In this document: piece by piece, positions 14,912 through 32,214 of the stretch
Numbering within the stretch: the first letter of the stretch is position 1
Layout of the letters: the number at the start of each line of letters is the position of its first letter
Assembly: GCF_036320965.1 (NCBI RefSeq)
Contig: NC_092264.1
Coordinates: 11,209,291-11,273,290, forward strand
Direction: 5' to 3'
DNA: 64,000 nt
From: Panulirus ornatus
Lineage: Eukaryota; Arthropoda; Malacostraca; Decapoda; Palinuridae
Program-made: the position numbers and the translations under genes
The notes under the pieces: model-generated
What the model was told of the DNA's origin: nothing
What the model saw: the letters and a program-made list of their open reading frames with translations, nothing else
Databases searched by the model: none

Positions 14912-17900
14912 GAAAGCGACTAGAGGGGACGGGAGCGGGGGGCCAGAAATCCTCCCCTCCTTGTATTAACTTTCTAAAATGGGAAACAGAAGAAGGAGTC
15001 ACGCGGGGAGTGCTCATCCTCCTCGAAGGCTCAGAGTGGGGTGCATAAATGTGTGTGGATGTAACCAAGATGTGAAAAAAGGAGAGATAGGTAGTATGTT
15101 TGAGGAAAGGAACCTGGATGTTTTGGCTCTGAGTGAAACGAAGCTCAAGGGTAAAGGGGAAGAGTGGTTTGGGAATGTCTGGGGAGTAAAGTCAGGGGTT
15201 AGTGAGAGGACAAGAGCAAGGGAAGGAGTAGCAATACTCCTGAAACAGGAGTTGTGGGAGTATGTGATAGAATGTAAGAAAGTAAATTCTCGATTAATAT
15301 GGGTAAAACTGAAAGTTGATGGAGAGAGGTGGGTGATTATTGGTGCATATGCGCCTGGGCATGAGAAGAAAGATCATGAGAGGCAAGTGTTTTGGGAGCA
15401 GTTGAATGAGTGTGTTGGTGGTTTTGATGCACGAGACCGGGTTATAGTGATGGGTGATTTGAATGCAAAGGTGAGTAATGTGGCAGTTGAGGGAATAATT
15501 GGTATACATGGGGTGTTCAGTGTTGTAAATGGTAATGGTGAAGAGCTTGTAGATTTATGTGCTGAAAAAGGACTGATGATTGGGAATACCTGGTTTAAAA
15601 AGCGAGATATACATAAGTATACTTATGTAAGTAGGAGAGATGGCCAGAGAGCGTTATTGGATTACGTGTTAATTGACAGGCGTGCGAAAGAGAGACTTTT
15701 GGATGTTAATGTGCTGAGAGGTGCAACTGGAGGGATGTCTGATCATTATCTTGTGGAGGCTAAGGTGAAGATTTGTATAGGTTTTCAGAAAAGAAGAGTG
15801 AATGTTGGGGTGAAGAGGGTGGTGAGAGTAAGTGAGCTTGGGAAGGAGACCTGTGTGAGGAAGTACCAGGAGAGACTGAGTACAGAATGGAAAAAGGTGA
15901 GAACAATGGAAGTAAGGGGAGTGGTGGAGGAATGGGATGTATTTAGGGAATCAGTGATGGATTGCGCAAAAGATGCTTGTGGCATGAGAAGAGTGGGAGG
16001 TGGGTTGATTAGAAAGTGTAGTGAGTGGTGGGATGAAGAAGTAAGAGTATTAGTGAAAGAGAAGAGAGAGGCATTTGGACGATTTTTGCAGGGAAAAAAT
16101 GCAATTGAGTGGGAGATGTATAAAAGAAAGAGACAGGAGGTCAAGAGAAAGGTGCAAGAGGTGAAAAAAAGGGCAAATGAGAGTTGGGGTGAGAGAGTAT
16201 CATTAAATTTTAGAGAGAATAAAAAGATGTTCTGGAAGGAGGTAAATAAAGTGCGTAAGACAAGGGAGCAAATGGGAACTTCAGTGAAGGGCGCAAATGG
16301 GGAGGTGATAACAAGTAGTGGTGATGTGAGAAGGAGATGGAGTGAGTATTTTGAAGGTTTGTTGAATGTGTTTGATGATAGAGTGGCAGATATAGGGTGT
16401 TTTGGTCGAGGTGGTTAGCAAAGTGAGAGGGTTAGGGAAAATGATTTGGTAAACAGAGAAGAGGTAGTGAAAGCTTTGCGGAAGATGAAAGCCGGCAAGG
16501 CAGCAGGTTTGGATGGTATTGCAGTGGAATTTTTTAAAAAAGGGGGTTACTGTATTGTTGACTGGTTGGTAAGGTTATTTAATGTATGTATGACTCATGG
16601 TGAGGTGCCTGAGGATTGGCGGAATGCGTGCATAGTGCCATTGTACAAAGGCAAAGGGGATAAGAGTGAGTGCTCAAATTACAGAGGTATAAGTTTGTTG
16701 AGTATTCCTGGTAAATTATATGGGAGGGTATTGATTGAGAGGGTGAAGGCATGTACAGAGCATCAGATCGGGGAAGAGCAGTGTGGTTTCAGAAGTGGTA
16801 GAGGATGTGTGGATCAGGTGTTTGCTTTGAAGAATGTATGTGAGAAATACTTAGAAAAGCAAATGGATTTGTATGTAGCATTTATGGATCTGGAGAAGGC
16901 ATATGATAGAGTTGATAGAGATGCTCTGTGGAAGGTGTTAAGAATATATGGTGTGGGAGGAAAGTTGTTAGAAGCAGTGAAAAGTTTTTATCGAGGATGT
17001 AAGGCATGTGTACGTGTAGGAAGAGAGGAAAGTGATTGGTTCTCACTGAATGTAGGTTTGCGGCAGGGATGTGTAATGTCTCCATGGCTGTTTAATTTGT
17101 TTATGGATGGGGTTGTTAGGGAGGTAAATGCAAGAGTTTTGGAAAGAGGGGCAAGTATGAAGTCTGTTGGGGATGAGAGAGCTTGGGAAGTGAGTCAGTT
17201 GTTGTTCGCTGATGATACAGCGCTGGTGGCTGATTCATGTGAGAAACTGCAGAAGCTGGTGACTGAGTTTGGTAAAGTGTGTGGAAGAAGAAAGTTAAGA
17301 GTAAATGTGAATAAGAGCAAGGTTATTAGGTACAGTAGGGTTGAGGGTCAAATCAATTGGGAGGTGAGTTTGAATGGAGAAAAACTGGAGGAAGTGAAGT
17401 GTTTTAGATATCTGGGAGTTTATCTGGCAGCGGATGGAACCATGGAAGCGGAAGTGGATCATAGGGTGGGGGAGGGGGCGAAAATTCTGGAGGCCTTGAA
17501 GAATGTGTGGAAGTCGAGAACATTATCTCGGAAAGGAAAAATGGGTATGTTTGAAGGAATAGTGGTTCCAACAATGTTGTATGGTTGCGAGGCGTGGGCT
17601 ATGGATAGAGTTGTGCGCAGGAGGATGGATGTGCTGGAAATGAGATGTTTGAGGACAATGTGTGGTGTGAGGTGGTTTGATTGAGTGAGTAACGTAAGGG
17701 TAAGAGAGATGTGTGGAAATAAAAAGATCGTGGTTGAGAGAGCAGAAGAGGGTGTTTTGAAGTGGTTTGGGCACATGGAGAGAATGAGTGAGGAAAGATT
17801 GACCAAGAGGATATATGTGTCGGAGGTGGAGGGAACGAGGAGAAGAGGGAGACCAAATTGGAGGTGGAAAGATGGAGTGAAAAAGATTTTGTGTGATCGG

Positions 17901-18165
17901 GGCCTGAACATGCAGGAGGGTGAAAGGAGGGCAAGGAATAGAGTGAATTGGAGCGATGTGGTATACCGTGGTTGACGTGCTGTCAGTGGATTGAATCAAG
18001 GCATGTGAAGCGACTGGGGTAAACCATGGGAAGCTGTGTAGGTATGTATATTTGCGTGTGTGGACGTATGTATATACATGTGTATGGGGGGGGTTGGGCC
18101 ATTTCTTTCGTCTGTTTCCTTGCGCTACCTCGCAAACGCGGGAGACAGCGACAAAGTATAATGAT
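14912..18165 (+). mobile_element. RTE-like retrotransposon, near-full-length copy (E)
   Basis: Plus-strand copy very close to copy C but missing the first about 70 bases of the 5' UTR (begins at GAAAGCGACTAGAGG). Short-type 3' UTR with the conserved hairpin (18120-18152), ending in an ATAATAATAA tail at 18160-18175. Its tail meets the tail of the minus-strand copy F, so E and F are tail to tail. Confidence 0.92.
14979..17975 (+). pseudogene. RTE-like ORF with two premature stops
   Basis: The same 998-codon frame as copy C, without frameshift, but with TAG at 16416-16418 (where C reads GTG after FGRGG) and TGA at 17682-17684 (where C reads CGA, arginine after RWFD). Endonuclease motifs ([21 protein letters not shown]) and the RT catalytic FADDTALVADS are intact, so it was probably inactivated recently. 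Confidence 0.9.
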
Positions 18166-18169
18166 AATA

Positions 18170-20250
18170 ATAATATAAGTTTGTCACTGTCTCCCCATTA
18201 GGGAGGTAGCGCAAGGAAGCAGACGAAAGAATGGCCTAACTCTCCCACATGCACATGTATATACATACTCCTACACACACGCACCTATACATACCTATAC
18301 ATCTTAACGTATAGATATATTTACACACAGACATATACATATATACACATGTACATAATTCATACTTTTTGCCTTTATTCACTCTCGTCGCCTACCCGCC
18401 ACACATAAAATAACAACCCTCTCCCCCGCATGTGCGCGAAGTAGCGCTAGGAAAAGAAAACAAAGGTCACATTCATTCATACTCAGCCTCTAGCTGTTAT
18501 GTATAATGAACCGATTCCACAGCTCCTTTTCCACATCCAGGCCCCACAAAGCTTTCCATGGTTTACCCCAGACGCTTCACATGCCCTGGTTCAATCCATT
18601 AACAGCACGTCGACCTAGGTATATCACATCTTTCCAATTCACTCTATTCTTTGCACGCCTTTCATTCTCCTACATGTTCAGGCCCCGATCACTCAAAATC
18701 TTTTTCACTCCATCTTTCCACCTCCAATTTCGTCTCTCACTCCTCCTCGTTCCCTCCACCTCTGACTCATGCATCCTCTTTGTCAATCTTTCCTCACTCA
18801 TTCTCTCCATGTGACAAAACCATTTCAAAACACCCTCTTCTGCTCTCTCAGCCACACTCTCTTAATTACCACACATCTCTCTTACCCTTTCATTACTTAC
18901 TTGATCAAACCACCTCACACCATATGTTATCCTCAAACATCTCATTTCTAGCACATCCATTCTCCACTCTACACCTCTATCTATACCCCAAGCCTCGCAG
19001 CCATATATCATTGTTGGAACCATTATTCCTTCAAACATACCCATCTTTGCTTTCCAAGATAACGTTCTCGATTTCTACACATTCTTCAACGCTCTCAGAG
19101 CTTTCGCCCCCTCCTCAACCCTATCATTCAATTCCGTTTCCATGGTTCTATCCACTGACAAATCCACTCCTAGACATCTAAAACACTTCACTTCCTCCAG
19201 TTTTTCTCCATTCAAACGTATCTCCAAATTGACTTGTTTCCAACGTTACCGTACCCAATAACCTTGCTCCTATTGACATTTAGTCTCAGCTTTCTTCTTT
19301 CACACACTTTCCCAAACTCATTCACCAGCTTCTGCAGTTTCTCATCCAAATCAGCCATTAGCGCTGTATCATCAGCGAACAACAACTGACTCACTTCCCA
19401 AGCTCTCTCATCCACAACAGACTGCATACTTGCCCCTCTTTCGAAAACCCTTGTATTCACCTCCCTAACAGCCCCATCCATAAATGAATTAAAAATCATG
19501 GAGACATCACACACCCCTGCCGCAAACCAACATTCATTGAGAACCAATCACTTTCCTCTCTTTCTACACATGCACATGCCTTACATCCTCGATGAAAACT
19601 TTTCACTGCTCCTAACAACTTGCCTCCCACACCATATATTCTTAATACCTTCCACAGAGCATCTATATCAACACTTCTCCGGATCCATAAATGCTACACA
19701 CAAATCCATTTGCTTTCCCAAGTATTTCTCACATACATTCTTCAAAGCAAACACCTGATCCACATATCTTCTACCACTTCTAAAACCACATTGCTCTTCC
19801 CCAGTCTGATGCTCTGTACATGCCTTCACCCTCTCAATCAATACCCTCACATATAATTTCCCAGGAATACTCAAGAAACTAATACCTCTGTAATTTGAGC
19901 CCTCACTTTTATCCCTTTAACCTTCGTACAATGGCATTATACAAGCATTCCACCAATCCTGAGGCACCTCTCCATGAGTCATACATACATTAGATAACTT
20001 TACAAACTAGTCAACAATGCAGTCACCCCCTTTTTTAATAAATTCCACTGCAATACCATCCAAACCCGCTGCCTTTCCGGCTTTCATCTTCCGCAAAGCT
20101 TTTACTACCTCTTCTCTGTTTACCAAATCATTCTCCCTAACCCTCTCACTTTGCACACCACCTCGACCAAAACACCCTATATCTGCCACTCTATCGTTAA
20201 ACACATTCAACAAACTTTCAAAATATTCACTCCATCTCCTTCTTATATCA
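18170..20250 (-). mobile_element. RTE-like retrotransposon, degraded 3' part (F)
   Basis: Minus-strand copy retaining the long-type 3' UTR (18175-18560) and most of the reverse transcriptase; the 5' half is missing. Readable blocks include 18855-18670 (WFCHMERMSEERLTKR), 19547-19212 (RT with FADDTALMADLDEK), 19874-19668 ([17 protein letters not shown]) and 20240-20007 ([11 protein letters not shown] to [11 protein letters not shown]). Several indels break the frame, including loss near 19675 of the region between YDRVD and the catalytic block. It is cut by (CA)n at 20252. Confidence 0.88.
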
Positions 20251-20251
20251 G

Positions 20252-20545
<294 letters not shown>

Positions 20546-20564
20546 AATATATATATGTACATAT

Positions 20565-20569
20565 ATATA

Positions 20570-20646
<77 letters not shown>
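20565..20646. repeat. (TA)n microsatellite
   Basis: About 75 bases of (TA)n between the solo Penelope terminus and RTE-like copy G. Confidence 0.97.
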
Positions 20647-20648
<2 letters not shown>

Positions 20649-20660
20649 GAATACATATAA

Positions 20661-22566
20661 ATGGAATTTTTTAAAAAAGGGGGTGACTGTATTGTTGACT
20701 GGTTGGTAAGGTTATTTAATGTATGTATGACTCATGGTGAGGTGCCTGAGGATTGGCGGAATGCGTGCATAGTCCCATTGTACAAAGGCAAAGGGGATAA
20801 GAGTGAGTGCTCAAATTACAGAGGTATAAGTTTGTTGAGTATTCCTGGTAAATTATATGGGAGGGTATTGATTGAGAGGGTGAAGGCATGTACAGAGCAT
20901 CAGATTGAGAAAGAGCAGTGTGGTTTCAGAAGTGGTAGAGGATGTGTGTATCAGGTGTTTGCTTTGAAGAATGTATGTGAGAAATACTTAGAAAAGGAAA
21001 TGGATTTGTATGTAGCATTTATGGATCTGGAGAAGGCATATGATAGAGTTGATAGAGATGCTCTGTGGAAGGTATTAAGAATATATGGTGTGGGAGGCAA
21101 GTTGTTAGAAGCAGTGAAAAGTGTTTATCGAGGATGTAAGGCATGTGTACGTGTAGGAAGAGAGGAAAGTGATTGGTTCTCAGTGAATGTAGGTTTGCGG
21201 CAGGGGTGTGTGATGTCTCCATGGTTGTTTGATTTGTTTATGGATGGGGTTGTTAGGGAGGTGAATGCAAGAGTTTTGGAAAGAGGGGCAAGTATGAAGT
21301 GCGTTAGGGATGAGAGAGCTTGGGAAGTGAGTCAGTTGTTGTTCGCTGATGATACAGCGCTGGTGGCTGATTCATGTGAGAAACTGCAGAAGCTGGTGAC
21401 TGAGTTTGGTAAAGTATGTGAAAGAGGAAAGTTAAGAGTAAATGTGAATAAGAGCAAGGTTATTACGTACAGTAGGGTTGAGGGACAAGTCAATTGGTAG
21501 GTAAGTTTGAATGGAGAAAAACTGGAGGAAGTAAAGTGTTTTAGATATCTGGGAGTGGATCTGGCAGCGGATGGAACCATGGAAGCGTAGGTGAACCATA
21601 GGGTGGGGGAGGGGGCGAAAATCCTGGGAGCCTTGAAGAATGTGTGGAAGTCGAGAACATTATCTCGGAAAGCAAAAATGAGTATGTTTGAAGGAATAGT
21701 GGTTCTAACAATGTTGTATGGTTGCGAGGCGTGGGCTATGGATAGAGTTGTGCGCAGGAGGGTGGATGTGCTGGAAATGAGATGTTTGAGGACAATATGT
21801 GGTGTGAGGTGGTTTGAACGAGTAAGTAATGTAAGGGTAAGAGAGATGTGTGGAAACAAAAAGAGCGTGGTTGAGAGAGCAGAAGAGCGTGTTTTGAAAT
21901 GGTTTGGGCACATGGAGAGGATGAGTGAGGAAAGATTGACCAAGAGGATATATGTATCGGAGGTGGAGGGAACGAGGAGAAGTGGGAGACCAAATTGGAG
22001 GTGGAAAGATGGAGTGAAAAAGATTTTGAGTGATCGGGGCCTGAACATGCAGGAGGGTGAGAGGCGGGCAAGGAATAGAGTGAATTGGATCGATGTGGCA
22101 TACCGGGGTTGACGTGTGGTCAGTGGATTGAATCAGGGCATGTGAAGCGTCTGGGGTAAACCATGGAAAGTTGTGTGGGGCCTGGATATGGAAAGGGAGC
22201 TGTGGTTTCGGGTATTATTGTATGACAGCTAGAGACTGAGTGTGAACATATGGGGCCTTTGTTTTCTTTTCCTAGCGCTACCTCGCACACATTAGGGGGG
22301 AGGGGATTGGTATTCCTTGTGTGGCGAGGTGGCGATGGGAATGAATAAAGGCAGACAGTGTGAATTGTGTGCATGTATGTATGTGTCTGCGTGTGTATAT
22401 ATATGTGTACATTGAGATGTATAGGTATGTATATTTGCGTGTGTGGATGTGTATGTATATACATGTATATGAGGATGGGTTGGGCCATTTCTTTTGTGTG
22501 TTTCCTTGCGCTACCTCGCAAACGCGGGAGACAGCGACAAAGCAAAATAGAATAATAAATAAATAA
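20661..22566 (+). mobile_element. RTE-like retrotransposon, 5'-truncated copy (G)
   Basis: Plus-strand copy starting inside RT block 1 ([18 protein letters not shown]) and continuing to the 3' end. The frame is open from 20661 to 21500, where TGG has become TAG (after VEGQVN); a second TAG interrupts it near 21589; it resumes 21591-22112. Catalytic FADDTALVADS is present. The 3' UTR is the long type (22113-22550) with two hairpin-like blocks, the terminal one at about 22505-22540. Ends AATAAATAAATAAA into (TA)n. Confidence 0.9.
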
Positions 22567-22568
22567 AA

Positions 22569-22571
<3 letters not shown>

Positions 22572-22640
<69 letters not shown>
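22572..22640. repeat. (TA)n microsatellite
   Basis: About 68 bases of (TA)n joining the tail of copy G to the tail of a short derivative element. Confidence 0.97.
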
Positions 22641-22642
<2 letters not shown>

Positions 22643-22874
22643 CTTTTTTCTTTTGTTTCAAACTATTCGCCACTTCCCGTGTTAGCGAGGTAGCGTTAAG
22701 ATCAGCGGACTGGGCCTTTGAGGGAATATCCTCACCTGACCCTCCTCTCTGTTCCTTCTTTTGGAAAAAAAAAGAAAAACGAGAGGGGAGGATTTCCAGC
22801 CCCCAGCTCCCTCCTGTTTATTCGCCTTGTACGACACGCAGGGAATACGTGGGAAGTATTCTTTCTCCCCTATC

Positions 22875-22880
<6 letters not shown>
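22641..22880 (-). mobile_element. Short non-autonomous derivative of the RTE-like family
   Basis: About 240 bases. Read on the minus strand it starts at 22880 with GATAGGGGAGAAAGAATACT, resembling the RTE 5' UTR (TTCCCACGTATTCC, GTCGTA, GGAAATCCTCCCCTC), and ends with a version of the RTE 3' hairpin (CGCTACCTCGCTAACACGGGAAGTGGCG). The centre (poly-T, then CCAAAAGAAGGAACAGAG and GATATTCCCTCAAAGGCCC) is not found in the RTE ORF. No tRNA A/B boxes were recognised. (TA)n on both sides. Confidence 0.8.

Positions 22881-22948
<68 letters not shown>
22880..22948. repeat. (TA)n microsatellite
   Basis: About 68 bases of (TA)n between the 5' end of the short derivative and the tail of copy H. Confidence 0.97.
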
Positions 22949-22954
<6 letters not shown>

Positions 22955-25900
22955 TTGCTTTGTCACTGTCTCCCGCGTTTGCGAGGTAGCGCCAGGAAAC
23001 AGACGAAAGAAATGGCCCAACCCACCCCCATACACATGTATATACATACACGTCCACACACGCAAATATACACACCGATACATCTCAATGCACACATATA
23101 TATATATACAAACACATACATACACACATATACACATGTACATAACTCACACTGTCTGCCTTTATTTTTTTCCATCGCCACCTCGCCACACATGGAATAA
23201 CATCCCCCTCCCCCCTTCATGTGTGCGAGGTAGCGTAAGTAAAAGACAACAAAGACCCCATTCGTTCACACTCAGTCTGTAGCTGTCATGTAATAATGCC
23301 CGAAACCACAGCTCCCTTTCCACATCCAGGCCCCACAGAACTTTCCATGGTTTACTCCAGACGCTTCACATGCCCTGATTCAATCCAATGGCAGCACGTC
23401 GATCCCCGGTATACCACATCGATCCAATTCACTCTATTCCTTGCCCGATTTCACCCTTCTGCATGTTCAGGCCCCGATCACTCAAAATCTTTTTCACTCC
23501 ATCTTTCCACCTCCAATTTGTTCTCCCACTTTCCCTCGTTCCCTCCACTTTCGACACGTATATCCTCCTGGTCAATCTTTCCTCACTCATTCTCTCCATG
23601 TGCCCAAACCATTTCAAAACACCCTCTTCTGCTCTCTCAACCACGCTCTTTTTATTTCCACACATCTCTCTTACCCTTACATTACTTACTCGATCAAACC
23701 ACCTCACACCACATATTGTCCTGAAACATCTCATTTCCAGCACATCCACCCTCCTGCGCACAACTCTATCCATAGTCCAAGCCTCGCAACCATACAACAC
23801 TGCTGGAACTACTATTCCTTCAAACATACCCATTTTTGCTTTCTGAGATAATGCTCTCGACTTCCAAACATTCTTCAAGGCTCCCAGGATTTTTGCCCCC
23901 TCTCCCACCCTATGATTCACTTCCGCTACCATAGTTCCATCCGCTGCCAGATCTATTCCCAGATATCTAAAACACTTTACTTCCTCAAGTTTTTCTCTAT
24001 TCAGACTTACCTCCCAATTGACTTGACCCTCAACCCTACTGTACCTAATAACCTTGCTCTTATTCACATTTACTCTTAACTTTCTTCTTTCACACACTTT
24101 ACCAAACTCAGTCACCAGCTTCTGCAGTTTCTCACATGAATCAGCCACCAGCGCTGTATTATCAGCGAACAAGAACTGACTCACTTCCCAAGCTCTCTCA
24201 TCCACAACAGCCTGCATACTTGCCCTTCTTTCCAAAACTCTTGCATTCACCTCCCTAACAAACCCATTAAACAAATTAAACAAACCCCATTAAACAAATT
24301 AAACAACCTTGAAGACATCACACACCCCTGCCGGAAATCTACATTCACTGAAAACCAGTCACTTTCCTCTCTTCCTACACGTACACATGCCTTACATCCT
24401 CGATAAACACTTTTCACTGCTGCTAACAACTTGCCTCCCACACCATATATTCTTAGTACCTTCCACAGAGCATCTCTATCAACTCTATCATATGCCTTCT
24501 CCAGATCCATAAATGCTACATACAAATCCATTTGCTTTTCTAAGTATTTCATCCCCAATCTGATGTTCTGTACATGCCTTCACCCTCTCAATCAATACCC
24601 TCCATATAATTTACCAGGAATGCTCAACAAACTTATACTTCTGTAATTTGAGCACTCACTCTTATCTCCTTTGCCTTTGTAGAACGGCACTATGCACGCA
24701 TTCCGCCAGTCCTCGGGCAACTCACCATGAATCATACATACATTAAATAACCTTACCAACCAGTCAACAATACAGTCACCTCCTTTTTTCATAAATTCTA
24801 CTGCAATACCATCCAAACCTGCTGCCTAGCCGGCTTTCATCTTCCGCAAAGCTTTTACTACCTCTTCTCTGTTTACCAAATCATTTTCCCTAACCCTCTC
24901 ACTTTGCACACCAACTCGACCAAAACACCCTATATCTGCCACTCTATCATCAAACACATTCAACAAACCTTCAAAATACTCACTCCATCTACTTCTCAAA
25001 TCACCACTACTTGTTATCACCTCCCCATTAGCCCACTTCACTGAAGTTCCCACTTGCTTCCTTGTCTTACGTACTTTATTTACCTCCTTCCAGAACATCT
25101 TTTTATTCTCCCTAAAATTTAATGATACTCTCTCTCCCCAACTCTCATTTGCCCTCTTTTTCACCCCTTGCACCTTTCTCTTGACCTCTTGCCTCTTTCT
25201 TTTATACATCTTCCACTCATTTGCATTTTTTCCCTGCAAAAATCGTCCAAATGCCTCTCCCTTCTGTTTCACTAATAATCTTACTTCTTCATCCCACCAC
25301 TCACTACCCTTTCTATCTTCCCACCTCCCACGCTTCTCATGCCACAAGCATCTTTTGCGCAAGCCATCACTGCTTCCCTAAATACATCCCAGTCCTCCCC
25401 CATTCCCCTTACCTCCTTTGTTCTCACCTTTTTCCATTCTGTACTCAGTCTCTCCTGGTACTTCCTCACACAAGTTTCCTTCCCAAGCTCACTTACTCTC
25501 ACCACCTTTTTCACCCCAACATTCTCTCCTCTTTTCTGAAAACCCATACAAATCTTCACCTTCGCCTCCACAAGATAATGATCAGACATCCCTCCAATAG
25601 CACCTCTCAGCACATTAACCTCCAAAAGTCTCTCTTTCGCGTGCCTGTCAATTAATGCGTAATCCAATAACGCTCTCTGTCCATCTCTTCTACTTACATA
25701 CGTATACTTATGTACATCTCTGTTTTTAAACCAGGTATTCCCAATCACTAGTCCTTTTTCAGCACATAAATCTACAAGCTCTTCACCATTTCCATTTACA
25801 ACACTGAACACCCCATGTATACCAACTATTCCCTCAACTGCCACATTTCTCACCTTTGCATTCAAATCACCCATCACTATAACCCGTCTTGTGCATCCAA

Positions 25901-26416
25901 ACCACTAACACACTCATTCATCTGCTCCCAAAACACTTGCGTCTCATGATCTTTCTTCTCATGCCCAGGTGCATATGCACCAATAATCACCCATCTCTCT
26001 CCATCAATTTTCAGTTTTACCCATATTAATCTAGAATTTACCTTCTTACATTCTATCACATACTTCCACAACTCCTGTTTCAGGAGTAGTGCTACTCCTT
26101 CCCTTGCTCTTGTCCTCTCACTAGCCCCTGACTTTACTACCAAGACATTCCCAAACCACTCTTCCCCTTTACCCTTGAGCTTCGTTTCACGCAGAGCCAA
26201 AACATCCAGGCTCCTTTCCTCAAACATACTACCTATCTCTCCCTTTTTCACATCTTGGTTACATCCACACACATTTAGACACCCTAATCTGAGCCCTCGA
26301 GGAGGATGAGCACTCCCCGCGTGACTCCTTCTTCTGTTTCCCATTTTAGAAAGTTAAAATACAAGGAGGGGAGGATTTCTAGCCCCACGCTCCCGTCCCC
26401 TCCAGTCGCCTTCAAC
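22955..26416 (-). mobile_element. RTE-like retrotransposon, long degraded copy (H)
   Basis: Nearly full-length minus-strand copy. 5' UTR remnant at 26345-26410, endonuclease 26344-25877 (SMFEERSLDVLALRETKLKG) and 25877-25281 ([20 protein letters not shown]), linker and RT start 25362-24826, RT 24816-24592, 24558-24247, 24283-23429 (FADNTALVADS in place of FADD), tail with the long 3' UTR 23300-22960. The frame is broken many times: a shift at 25877, a TAG at about 24827, a short deletion near 24550, and a small tandem duplication (AACCCCATTAAACAAATTAA, 24264-24303). Confidence 0.9.
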
Positions 26417-30290
<3,874 letters not shown>

Positions 30291-30673
30291 CATATGAAAA
30301 ATGTAAGAAACAATTTAGAAAACAAACTTTTAGCTTGAAATGAATGAAAAAAATGAATGTCACATAATGGTTCAACCTCTGGCTATGGAAAAGGAAATGT
30401 ACAATTTATTCACACAAACGTCAATAGCAGTTCTCATCAATTTCACCACTGTATCAATAAGCTTCAATGTCTAAGCTACATTTTTCTCCAACTTCACTAT
30501 TTTCTTGTCAAAAACACCATGCATGAAAACTATCACTCCATTAACACAACTATAAACATTTACTTCCCCTTTAAAAGTTCTGGGGAAGTCTGTCTCGATA
30601 CACTGCGGCGAGGCGACGCGACGCTGACACAATCACTGTCACAATATCACTTCTGCCTCCTCAAGTCAATCTC

Positions 30674-30769
30674 TCAGCCACAGTGCAGGCCTTCATCGTC
30701 GAAATCGGTCTTCTGGAGGTTACCGTTGTCGATGGGTGTGACCATGTCCTTGCTGGAGCTGCAGCCCAT
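30674..30769 (-). CDS. Candidate 31-aa N-myristoylated peptide
   Basis: A minus-strand ORF of 31 codons in a GC- and CpG-richer island (about 30590-30860) amid AT-rich DNA. It begins MGCSSSK, the classic pattern for N-myristoylation at Gly2 with an adjacent palmitoylatable Cys3, and ends in a balanced polar sequence (TDFDDEGLHCG, then TGA at 30674-30676). The start context (GTGAGGATGGGC) is reasonable and a minus-strand AATAAA lies at 30405-30410, about 265 bases after the stop. The frame is also open upstream of the ATG, so this could be the last exon of a longer protein. On the plus strand the same bases form an open frame with a good donor (GAG|GTAAGA near 30846), so the strand is not certain. 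No family recognised. Confidence 0.3.
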   Translation of the reverse strand: MGCSSSKDMVTPIDNGNLQKTDFDDEGLHCG

Positions 30770-31139
30770 CCTCACCTTGGAGCCTGGCGTCCAGGTCCAC
30801 TTGGATGCTGACGTAATACGTGAAGGAGGTACAACCCTCCTTGAGGTAAGACGAGTGCTGTCATGACGGCTTCCTCCCTCCCTCTTGCGATGTCAGTAGA
30901 CGACTGAGGGTGACGTGGTCCTCGACGGTGGACGGATGGTCATCATATCCAACCCGTTGTTTGACAAAAATAAGAGTAGACACCAATACATCAGGTAACA
31001 CAGACTTGAAATACAGAGCGTAAAAACTCATCCGTAAGTGTGTGTGAGAACGACATGTCGTACATTGCAAAGAAGTGAATAAGATATGAATTGATTTTGA
31101 AATACGTTTCCAAGGAAGTTCTATAAAACAATGAAACAT

Positions 31140-32200
31140 GTACCGACATTGAAATTATGTAGGATCGTGTAAACGTAAATGATTTTGGTCTATTTACCTA
31201 TGCTCGACTATTATGGAAAGAAGGTCTTAGCTGCCCCTTTGTGAAGAGAAATGTATGATAGTACGATAAGTGATTACTGTCTTTCATGTATCAGGTTATC
31301 ACGCTACATAATATTTGTATTCATCTATCATCCAATTAAGTGCACTTCTAGGTGTGTTTTTGATTCACTGCTATTCTTCACTGTATCAGTATCTGATGGG
31401 AATTCAATCCAGTGCTCTGTACCTCCTGTTGCCTTGGAAAGTGTGATAACGATGATATTAAATCAACTTAAACGTCATTCTTGAATATCTAGACGGTGTA
31501 TCTCTATGAAACGTGAGTTAATTATATATTTGATTTTATTTAGTATTTTGCAATTTTGTGTGAGTATTGCATTCATTTTCTTTCAGAATATGATTAAGTC
31601 ATTTGTCTTTTTTATGAAGTTAATCTGTAAGTTATCAAATTATTTTTATTGATTATTTTTTCATATATTACAGCGTTGNNNNNNNNNNNNNNNNNNNNNN
31701 NNNNNNNNNNNNNNNNNNNNNNNNNNNNNNNNNNNNNNNNNNNNNNNNNNNNNNNNNNNNNNNNNNNNNNNNNNNNNNGCCACTAATTATGTATAACTTT
31801 ACATGTCATACATTTAAGAAATAATTAGTTCATTCCATTTTATAAATAACTTAGATTTTGTGAAGAAGGAACATTAATCATGGCGTACTTAAGAAGGAAA
31901 ATGGCCCAATCTCAGTCTTGACTTACCCATACCTATAAAAACTTTCATTGACTTGATGGAACTTTATGTTTCCAGTAATGTTTAATAGAACTTTATGTTT
32001 CCAGTAATGTTTTCCAAAATACTGAGGGTAATTCATATGAACATAATTTGGTCTAGCCAGGCCTAGGATATCCCATATCAGTAAGTTATTCGTGGAATAC
32101 CTTGACACTGAGAGTCTAACTTCAGTCAGTAATCATCCAAAAATCTGACTTAGAAATATGTTGATGATGTGTTGTCCTTATTGCCATCTTCCCAAGAGCG
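31140..32200. other. AT-rich region with assembly gap
   Basis: No gene recognised. Contains a 100-N gap at 31679-31778 and a small direct duplication of about 31 bases (AACTTTATGTTTCCAGTAATG at about 31961 and 31990). Confidence 0.6.
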
Positions 32201-32214
32201 TGATGTTTTAGTTA

